DNA from: Oscillospiraceae bacterium
Lineage (GTDB): Bacteria; Bacillota; Clostridia; Oscillospirales; Acutalibacteraceae
Direction: 5' to 3'
Length of the DNA: 5,753 bases
Assembly: GCA_015066165.1 (NCBI GenBank)
Contig: SVOX01000099.1
Location: 1 to 5,753, forward strand
Shown here: piece by piece, positions 1-5,304 of the stretch
Numbering within the stretch: position 1 is the first letter of the stretch
Layout: each line of letters begins with the position of its first letter
Notes under the pieces: model-generated
What the model saw: only the letters and a program-made list of their open reading frames with translations
Databases searched by the model: none
Told to the model about the DNA's origin: nothing
Made by a program: the position numbers and the translations under genes

Positions 1-728
1 TGATTTCTTTCGCCCTCAAAATAAAGCACCGTATCAACAATATGCTCCATTACCTTTGGACCCGCAATATCGCCGCCTTTGTTAACATGTCCCACAATAA
101 AAAGCGGAATATCAAGCGACTTGCAAGTACGAAGCAAAAGATTTGTGCATTCCCTTACCTGAACAATACTGCCCGTTGACGAAGATAACTCGGCAATTTG
201 CATTGTTTGAATTGAGTCAATCATAACAAGTTGCGGTTTTTGGGAAATTATATAGTTACTAACAACCTGTGCATCAGTTTCGGTCATAACGGTAATATTA
301 TCACTTGTAACGCCTATACGCTCGGCACGCATTTTTATTTGGGTTGCCGATTCTTCACCCGATACGTAAAGTATTGATGCGGTATTTTGCAAAGCATTGC
401 AAATTTGCAAAAGAATTGTAGATTTACCAATACCGGGGTCACCCGAAAGTAACACACCCGCACCTTTAACAATTCCGCCGCCAAGCACACGGTCAAGTTC
501 AACTATACCTGTTACGTAACGCTTTTCATCAGTTATATCTATTTGAGAAAGTGGCTTTGCCACAGCATTTGAAACAACCGCCGATGCAACAGTTTTATTG
601 GGAGAAGAAACCCTTACATCTTCTTCCAAAGTACTCCAACTATTACAAGACGGGCATTTGCCCATCCATTTGGCAGTTTCATAGCCACACTCACGGCAAA
701 CATATACAACTTTAGATTTGGCTGCCAT
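1..728 (-). CDS. radA: DNA repair protein RadA/Sms, N-terminal part (3' end off window)
   Basis: RadA is a RecA-related ATPase and DnaB-like helicase that processes recombination intermediates during DNA repair in the cytoplasm. The 242 readable residues begin MAAKSKVVYVC. They show the N-terminal zinc finger (C11, C14, C25, C28, in the pattern CREC...CPSC), a Walker A motif GDPGIGKST at 96-104, SGEES at 123-127, a Walker B strand LVMID at 167-171, and IAGPKVMEHIVD near the truncated end. The RadA-specific KNRFG motif and the Lon-like C-terminal domain of this roughly 450-residue family lie beyond the left edge. The ATG at 728 has AAGGAG at 736-741 with a 7-nt spacer. The start lies inside the last codons of the upstream amidase gene (17-nt overlap), so translation is probably coupled and both genes share a transcript. 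The frame is intact with no stop as far as it can be read. Identity is near certain. Confidence 0.97.
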   Translation of the reverse strand, partial: MAAKSKVVYVCRECGYETAKWMGKCPSCNSWSTLEEDVRVSSPNKTVASAVVSNAVAKPLSQIDITDEKRYVTGIVELDRVLGGGIVKGAGVLLSGDPGIGKSTILLQICNALQNTASILYVSGEESATQIKMRAERIGVTSDNITVMTETDAQVVSNYIISQKPQLVMIDSIQTMQIAELSSSTGSIVQVRECTNLLLRTCKSLDIPLFIVGHVNKGGDIAGPKVMEHIVDTVLYFEGERN

Positions 729-1449
729 CTTTATACTCCTTAAAATATTCCAAAATTCCGCAATAAATACCAAACGATAATTTGTTTTGATATTCTTTTG
801 TTTTCAACTTTTCAAGTTCTTGCCTATTACTCAGAAAACCGCATTCAACCAACACCGCAGGAATTGTTGCATTATAAAGCAAATACGTACTGCTTGTTGC
901 TTGTTTGTTAACCCGTGTATTTTCGGGTTGAATGAGCGCAACGATAGAGTTTTGAATTTTTTCACCCAAAAAACGTGCTCTATCATCTTTACTGTAAAAA
1001 ACTTGCGAACCAAAAGCCGAAGAAGTGGTAAACTTATTTAAGTGAATACTCACAAAAATTGCATCTTTATAATCATTCATCAAATCAAGCCGATTTTTAA
1101 GGTCGCTTTTCTTTTTTGAAGATATTTTTGAATCTTCGGTATCTTCGGTTGAGACATCAGATTCTCTTGTCATTATAACACGAAATCCATTTTGTTTCAA
1201 GAACTTTGCAAGAGTTTGCGAAATGTTCAAATTTATATCTTTTTCAACTGTTCCGTCAAACGCCACTGCACCGCCGTCAAACCCGCCATGGCCAGCGTCA
1301 ATTATAACGGTTTTTAAATTTTGCAAATTTGCGTTTGCAAGAACCGCACCATGACCTATGGCATAAAAATAAACAAAAATCGCAAAGCTTAACAAAATCA
1401 AAAACAAAGGTATTGTTGCTTTTCTAAAAAAATTCAAATTTTTCACCAC
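712..1449 (-). CDS. cwlD: CwlD-like N-acetylmuramoyl-L-alanine amidase, membrane-anchored
   Basis: This is a zinc-dependent Amidase_3 enzyme that cleaves the amide bond between N-acetylmuramic acid and the stem peptide. In spore formers CwlD acts in making the muramic-lactam of the spore cortex. Read from GTG at 1449 it has 245 residues, close to the 237 of Bacillus subtilis CwlD. A basic N-terminus is followed by one hydrophobic segment (about 13-31), acting as signal anchor or signal peptide (possible cut after VLANA), so the catalytic domain is outside the membrane. Motifs seen are IIDAGHGGFDGGA (zinc ligand H54), E69 in VEKD, VIMTRESD, SIHLN (H136) and VECGFLSN (catalytic E202). A TTG-initiated frame extends to 1557, but it has no ribosome site and its first 20 or so codons are the terminator hairpin, so I reject it. 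The second GTG, at 1446, is almost as good a start. The gene overlaps radA by 17 nt. The family is certain; CwlD rather than another Amidase_3 is inferred from size, layout and motifs. Confidence 0.9.
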   Translation of the reverse strand: MVKNLNFFRKATIPLFLILLSFAIFVYFYAIGHGAVLANANLQNLKTVIIDAGHGGFDGGAVAFDGTVEKDINLNISQTLAKFLKQNGFRVIMTRESDVSTEDTEDSKISSKKKSDLKNRLDLMNDYKDAIFVSIHLNKFTTSSAFGSQVFYSKDDRARFLGEKIQNSIVALIQPENTRVNKQATSSTYLLYNATIPAVLVECGFLSNRQELEKLKTKEYQNKLSFGIYCGILEYFKEYKDGSQI

Positions 1450-1456
1450 CAAAAAT

Positions 1457-1461
1457 TCCTT
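1457..1461 (-). promoter_or_regulatory. ribosome binding site deciding the cwlD start
   Basis: On the minus strand AAGGA is followed by ATTTTTG and then GTG GTG AAA. Spacing is 7 nt to the GTG at 1449 and 10 nt to the GTG at 1446. No comparable site precedes the TTG at 1557, so this site fixes the amidase start at one of the two GTG codons, leaving the hydrophobic anchor near the N-terminus as the family expects. Confidence 0.7.
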
Positions 1462-1465
1462 ACTA

Positions 1466-1494
1466 ATTTTATGAAATTTTTGGTTAATATATTC
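1466..1494 (-). promoter_or_regulatory. candidate sigma-E-type (mother-cell sporulation) promoter of cwlD-radA
   Basis: On the minus strand GAATATA (1488-1494) is separated by 14 nt from CATAAAAT (1466-1473). The Bacillus sigma-E consensus is roughly KMATATW, 14 or so nt, then CATACAAT, so the upstream element fits fully and the downstream one at 7 of 8 positions. A sporulation promoter would suit a CwlD gene. Against it, the region is very AT-rich, so such motifs arise easily by chance. The predicted transcription start (about 1459) would also fall inside the AAGGA ribosome site, leaving only a GGA remnant and a leader of 10 to 13 nt. Confidence 0.35.
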
Positions 1495-1497
1495 TAA

Positions 1498-1542
1498 CAA
1501 AAAGCGAGGAAGACTGCCGAAAATCAGCAGTCTTCCTTGCTT
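1498..1542 (-). terminator. rho-independent terminator, minus-strand direction
   Basis: The arms at 1527-1542 and 1502-1517 form a 16-bp stem around a 9-nt loop (1518-1526). The core AGGAAGACTGC / GCAGTCTTCCT is a perfect 11 bp. The only internal mismatch on the minus strand is a C opposite A between 1506 and 1538. The descending arm is followed by TTTTTGTT, the expected U-tract. No T-run follows on the plus strand, so it works in one direction. It lies downstream of the beta-galactosidase gene and also just downstream of a good promoter, so it can end lacZ transcripts and also cut short transcripts starting at about 1568. Confidence 0.85.
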
Positions 1543-1568
1543 GAAAGGGAGATCCAAAAAAGAGAAAT
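1498..1568 (-). ncRNA. predicted short terminated transcript / attenuator leader of about 70 nt
   Basis: A housekeeping-type promoter (1575-1603) would start transcription near an A at 1568, and the intrinsic terminator ends near 1498, predicting an RNA of about 70 nt. It would be either a free small RNA or the 5' leader of cwlD-radA with transcription continuing past the hairpin under some condition. It has no credible ribosome site or ORF of its own. It resembles no riboswitch, T-box or 6S class that I recognise. Both ends are inferred from motifs only. Confidence 0.35.
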
Positions 1569-1574
1569 AATCAA

Positions 1575-1603
1575 ATTATAATAGGTATTACTGTTCTAAT
1601 CAA
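1575..1603 (-). promoter_or_regulatory. sigma-A-type promoter between lacZ and cwlD
   Basis: On the minus strand TTGATT (1598-1603, 4 of 6 to TTGACA) is separated by exactly 17 bp from a perfect TATAAT (1575-1580). The stretch upstream of the -35 (about 1604-1636) is almost all A and T in runs, like an UP element. The predicted start is near 1568. It is the best housekeeping promoter in the window, and it fires straight into the terminator at 1498-1542. Confidence 0.7.
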
Positions 1604-1636
1604 AAAAACGTTAAAAAATATTATTAATTATATTTT

Positions 1637-4459
1637 TTATCCCAGCAAAACCCCAATGTTAAAATCAATTTCCTTATCATTTAACTTATACTTATCGGCA
1701 AGACCGGGTCCGCAAGCCGCTGAACCCACACCTGTAACCTTATAATCGATTCTAAGGTGTGTTTTACCGTCTTTAATTAATTCATCTGTATGTTCCGCTT
1801 TTGTTAACGCTTCTGTCGAATATTTAGAAACGTTAAACTCAAATTCACTTTGTGACTTAAAGGTCATATTACCAATTTTAAGCATTTTTGCAAAGTTGTG
1901 GTTGCCGTGCTCTTGCGGACGTGAATATTTAACATATTCACTTTCGGCAGTGCTGTTATAAAGGCCAATTTTTGAAGCATGACAAAGGTCACAATAACTC
2001 TCAAACGGACCGTTTGCATAATATGTAAACTCATTCACACTGTCGGGCAAAGAAAGTTCAAAGCCCAAGCGTGGCAAGAAGAACGCATCCTCACGAACTT
2101 TGCCGTTTACCGAAATATCAATTTCGCCGTTTTCATAAATTGCAATGGTTTGATTGTATCTGAAGTAAGGCACTCGAGAAACACCGGCAAGTGAACAGTT
2201 CGCAATAATTTTACCGTTAACAATATTGCAATCATAGACTTTTGAGAACTGACAGTCAATATTTTCGCCTTGCCAAATATTCACCCTTGCCCAACGAACG
2301 TTAAAGCCCTTATCGTTATCAATTGGAGCCCTGTAAGAAGTCAGATGCACTTTATCAGCAAGTTGCTCTACTCCGTTTACAACAATGCTTGTAAAAGTGG
2401 CATAACGCTTTGAAAATACAAGGTTAAAATTATTGCCCGAAGCATAAATATTAAATTGGTCTTCAGTAAGTTTTGCCAACTTTTGCAAGGTTTTTTCTTG
2501 TATTTCAAACTCTAATTTATGCTGTGTATGGGCATATTCTTTACCGCCCTTTTTAAGAGAACAATTAAGATATGCACCGTATTTGCAATTAACCTTTTCG
2601 TATGGAATTTTCAGTTCAACCGTTGTGTGTGGCAATGCCTCTAAAACAAACATTTTACTTTCTATTACTTCACCGTCAACTGCAATTTCATACGTAAATT
2701 CATATTCATTAAGGTTTGTAAAATCTAAACGGTTATAAACCTTTAAAACACCGTCTTCAAAACTTGTTTTAATAGGTTGATACGCGGCTTTTGCTTCCAA
2801 AGTACCCGCTTTAAAACTGCGGTCTGCAAACACTAAACCGTCACAGCAGAAGTTGTTATCGTGGGTTAGTTCACCCTCAAAATCGCCGCCGTATTTTTCG
2901 ATACCGTCAACAGTTACAACGTGATCAGCCCATTCCCAAATACAACCACCTATAAGCTTGGGATATTTATCAAACATTTCGTTATAATCCCAAACGTCGC
3001 CTGGGCCATTACCCATAGCGTGTGCATATTCACAAAGAAATACGGGAGCTGTGATTTCGGGATTATTTGCCAAAACTTCAATCCAATTAGTAGAACTGTA
3101 CATTCTTGAATATACGTCGGCGTTAGCCACTTCACCCTTACGTGAAGCATCTTCACAGTGAACCAAACGTGTTTTATCACGATTTCTTGTCCACTTTACC
3201 ATCTTTAAATGATTGGGACCGTGACCGCTTTCGTTTCCTGTGGACCAAAAGATGATACTTGAATGGTTTTTAAACATTTCAACCATTCTTTCCATTCTTT
3301 CAAGATGTTCCTTTTCCCACACAGGATTAGTGCCGGGCCAAATTTCATCTTCTACGTCAAATTTATATTCAACATTAGGAAGTCTTCTTAAAAAACCATG
3401 GGCTTCAATATCGGTTTCACATATCACATAGAACCCCATCTCATCGCACATTTCGATAAACCTTGGATGTGGGGGATAGTGAGCGGTACGAACACAGTTA
3501 ATATTCAGTTCTTTCATTAATTCTAAATCACGGCGAAGCTCATTTTCGGTTTGACACCAACCGCCAAATTTGCTTGTGTCGTGATGGTTTACACCGTGGA
3601 GTTTTACAGCCACACCATTTACAAGCAGTGCGTAATCCTTTGATACTTCAATTTTGCGAAGTCCTGCCTTAAACTCAATTACTTCACCCGCACACTCTAC
3701 AGTAATATCGTAAAGTTCGGGCTTTTCGGCGTTCCAAAGTATTGGATTTTCGGGAGCAAAACTAAATTCACCCTCGATTTCTTTTTCACACAAAGTCTTA
3801 CCTTTATAAGCAAACTTAATGTTAATTTTTTTATCAACCTTAACATTAAAAGTTTTATCATCAGATAAAATTTCTATATCTTCAAGATGATTTTCGGGAC
3901 GGTTAAGAATATACACATCCCTGAAAATACCGTTATATCTAAAAGCATCTTGGTCTTCAAGATAACTGCCTACACACCACTTTAAAACTTTAACAGTAAC
4001 AGTATTTGCGCCTTTATTAACAAATTTTGTAATATCAAACTCACTGCGAAGATGGCTTCCTTGAGTAAAACCTACATACTCACCGTTTATGTAAAGAAAA
4101 GCGCAAGATGAAACACCTTCAAAAATGAAATAATATTTACCAGAAAGTTTTTCTATAGTAAACTCACGCTTGTAAACACCGCAAGGATTATCATCCGGTA
4201 CATAAGGCGGATCTACGGGATAAGGATAGTTTACATTTGTATAATTTGGATTTTCATAACCTCTCAACTGCCAACAAGAAGGAACGTCAATTTTATCCCA
4301 CTTTTCAATGATTTCAGGTACATCTACATCCTTTTCAAAGTAAGCAAAATCCCATTCGCCGTTTAAAAGCGTATAGGTTGCCGCACCTTTTGGAATATAA
4401 TGCGCCCTTGGAGATAAGCGGTTTTCACTTGTTTTTTGACAGTTTTCATAAATCCTCAT
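1637..4459 (-). CDS. lacZ: beta-galactosidase, glycoside hydrolase family 2 (LacZ type)
   Basis: This retaining glycosidase hydrolyses terminal beta-D-galactosides such as lactose. It has 940 residues, against 1023 for E. coli LacZ, and no signal peptide, so it is cytoplasmic. Domains in order: jelly-roll sugar-binding domain (about 20-190, with YTNVNYPYPVDPPYVP and EDQDAFRYNGIFRDV), Ig-like domain (about 190-275), TIM barrel (about 277-565), a second Ig-like domain (about 575-655) and the beta-sandwich small-chain domain (about 670-938, with RAPIDNDKG). The acid/base is E410 in GNESGHG and the nucleophile E477 in CEYAHAMGN, matching E. coli E461 and E537; RTAHYP (H327) and EAHG (H354) are also kept. 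The frame is intact. The ATG at 4459 has AGGAGAG at 4465-4471, placing the AGGAG core 7 nt away. It sits alone, with 78 bp before it and the 1498-1542 terminator beyond its end. No permease or regulator is in the window, so lactose as the natural substrate is inferred. E. coli W999 appears to be absent. Confidence 0.96.
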   Translation of the reverse strand: MRIYENCQKTSENRLSPRAHYIPKGAATYTLLNGEWDFAYFEKDVDVPEIIEKWDKIDVPSCWQLRGYENPNYTNVNYPYPVDPPYVPDDNPCGVYKREFTIEKLSGKYYFIFEGVSSCAFLYINGEYVGFTQGSHLRSEFDITKFVNKGANTVTVKVLKWCVGSYLEDQDAFRYNGIFRDVYILNRPENHLEDIEILSDDKTFNVKVDKKINIKFAYKGKTLCEKEIEGEFSFAPENPILWNAEKPELYDITVECAGEVIEFKAGLRKIEVSKDYALLVNGVAVKLHGVNHHDTSKFGGWCQTENELRRDLELMKELNINCVRTAHYPPHPRFIEMCDEMGFYVICETDIEAHGFLRRLPNVEYKFDVEDEIWPGTNPVWEKEHLERMERMVEMFKNHSSIIFWSTGNESGHGPNHLKMVKWTRNRDKTRLVHCEDASRKGEVANADVYSRMYSSTNWIEVLANNPEITAPVFLCEYAHAMGNGPGDVWDYNEMFDKYPKLIGGCIWEWADHVVTVDGIEKYGGDFEGELTHDNNFCCDGLVFADRSFKAGTLEAKAAYQPIKTSFEDGVLKVYNRLDFTNLNEYEFTYEIAVDGEVIESKMFVLEALPHTTVELKIPYEKVNCKYGAYLNCSLKKGGKEYAHTQHKLEFEIQEKTLQKLAKLTEDQFNIYASGNNFNLVFSKRYATFTSIVVNGVEQLADKVHLTSYRAPIDNDKGFNVRWARVNIWQGENIDCQFSKVYDCNIVNGKIIANCSLAGVSRVPYFRYNQTIAIYENGEIDISVNGKVREDAFFLPRLGFELSLPDSVNEFTYYANGPFESYCDLCHASKIGLYNSTAESEYVKYSRPQEHGNHNFAKMLKIGNMTFKSQSEFEFNVSKYSTEALTKAEHTDELIKDGKTHLRIDYKVTGVGSAACGPGLADKYKLNDKEIDFNIGVLLG

Positions 4460-4490
4460 ATAAACTCTCCTATCGTACTATTATTTATTT

Positions 4491-4499
4491 TTTATAACA
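4491..4499 (-). promoter_or_regulatory. candidate extended -10 promoter for lacZ
   Basis: On the minus strand TGTTATAAA fits an extended -10 (TG, one base, then TATAAA, 5 of 6 to TATAAT). Transcription would start near 4484, giving a leader of about 25 nt that contains the AGGAGAG ribosome site. There is no good -35 at the right distance; that place is taken by the inverted repeat at 4502-4528. The AT-rich context limits confidence. Confidence 0.4.
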
Positions 4500-4501
4500 A
4501 G

Positions 4502-4528
4502 CATATTAAAAAATTGGCTTTTAATATG
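4502..4528. repeat. perfect 10-bp inverted repeat upstream of lacZ, possible operator or weak terminator
   Basis: CATATTAAAA (4502-4511) and TTTTAATATG (4519-4528) are exact reverse complements separated by 7 nt. The repeat covers the -35 region of the candidate lacZ promoter, a usual position for a repressor operator. As an RNA hairpin it is nearly all A-U pairs and has no clean U-tract on either strand, so it would be a poor terminator for the upstream adhE-kinase transcript. The factor that might bind is unknown. Confidence 0.5.
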
Positions 4529-4537
4529 TTGAAAAAA

Positions 4538-5287
4538 TCATTCGTAATCTACTACGTCAACCCAAGAAAGTAAAAATTCGCGCTCATGTTCGTTACCCTT
4601 AACCGACTGTGAAGCGGCTACTATAGGCAACCATTTTTGAACGTATTGTTTTGCAGTATCACTCTTTTTGCAAAACAAATTCAAATATTTTTCAGCGTTT
4701 TCTTCTTCACCTGCAAGGCAGAACAAAAGGTATGTTCTTGCCACGTCAGCAGATGCGTTACCCTGAGTTGCGTGAGCCCAGTCGATAACGTAATAACTAC
4801 CATCTTCTTTTACTATAACATTTGAAGGATCAAAATCACCGTGGCAAACCTTACTGTGTTTAGGCATACCTTCAAGGCGGGTGTGAAGTTCGTAACGGGT
4901 AGTGGCATCAAGATTGGTTTCACTGATTTTTCGGTTCATTTTATCCTTTAGTTTTGTAAGTAAGGGGGATTTTTGTGCGTGAATTTGCATTTGCACATCA
5001 ACAAACTGTTCAAGATATTTATCGTAATTATCGGGGTCTTCTTTCATATAATCTGCTAAAGATTTGCCCTCAATAAATTCACTTACAATAGCCCATTTAC
5101 CTTCAAAACGTGCTACTTCAAGAACTTTTGGCACAAAAAGATTTGTTTCTTCAATTCTTGATTGATTTAACGCTTCGTTTAAAATACCGGATTTTGAATA
5201 GTTTTCATCAAAAACCATTATACATTTATCGCCATCTCTATATACGGTTTTACCTGTTCTTTTAGCAACAATATTATCAAATTTCAT
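4538..5287 (-). CDS. APH/choline-kinase-fold small-molecule phosphotransferase, substrate unknown
   Basis: This is a cytoplasmic protein of 249 residues in the aminoglycoside phosphotransferase/choline kinase superfamily, which transfers ATP phosphate to small hydroxylated molecules. It shows a two-lobe plan: N-lobe to about residue 75 with the hinge-like IVSEFIEGKSL (67-77), then a helical C-lobe. The catalytic loop is HGDFDPSN (149-156, base D151, N156) and the metal-binding motif is VIDW (D169). The strand that normally carries the ATP-positioning lysine reads CIMVFD, with M24 where K is expected. ATG at 5287 is preferred over an in-frame ATG at 5305 because AAGGAGG (5295-5301) ends 7 nt upstream of it; the earlier ATG overlaps the adhE stop and has no such site. 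It starts 17 nt after adhE, so it is probably co-transcribed. Nothing supports a resistance role; a metabolic or housekeeping kinase is more likely. Fold is near certain, function unknown. Confidence 0.88.
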   Translation of the reverse strand: MKFDNIVAKRTGKTVYRDGDKCIMVFDENYSKSGILNEALNQSRIEETNLFVPKVLEVARFEGKWAIVSEFIEGKSLADYMKEDPDNYDKYLEQFVDVQMQIHAQKSPLLTKLKDKMNRKISETNLDATTRYELHTRLEGMPKHSKVCHGDFDPSNVIVKEDGSYYVIDWAHATQGNASADVARTYLLFCLAGEEENAEKYLNLFCKKSDTAKQYVQKWLPIVAASQSVKGNEHEREFLLSWVDVVDYE

Positions 5288-5294
5288 ATTTTTT

Positions 5295-5301
5295 CCTCCT
5301 T
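5295..5301 (-). promoter_or_regulatory. ribosome binding site deciding the kinase start
   Basis: A near-consensus AAGGAGG is followed by the 7-nt spacer AAAAAAT and ATG at 5287. It lies downstream of the alternative ATG at 5305, so that upstream codon would waste it. It occupies almost the whole gap after the adhE stop, leaving no room for a terminator or promoter between the two genes. Confidence 0.9.
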
Positions 5302-5304
5302 GCA

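Noticed and set aside
787..1041. Plus-strand and alternate-frame open frames inside cwlD, lacZ, kinase and adhE (for example 787-1041, 1979-2194, 2921-3109, 3240-3431, 4637-4825, 5365-5583)
   Set aside because: Each lies opposite or within a gene with clear family motifs, none has recognisable protein features, and they look like shadows of the coding frames.
1613..1638. AT-only inverted repeat (9-bp arms) at the lacZ stop, followed on the minus strand by seven T residues, resembling a terminator
   Set aside because: The stem has no G-C pair and would be very unstable; the following T run merges with the -35 of the downstream promoter. The GC-rich hairpin at 1498-1542 is a far better terminator.
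4472..4500. TTGTTA, 17 bp, TACGAT promoter-like pair upstream of lacZ
   Set aside because: Transcription would start inside the AGGAGAG ribosome site, removing it from the mRNA, and each hexamer matches at only 4 of 6 positions.
4690..4703. Sequence resembling a CcpA catabolite-repression (cre) site
   Set aside because: It has two mismatches at defined positions of the consensus and lies deep inside the kinase coding region, so chance is the simplest explanation.
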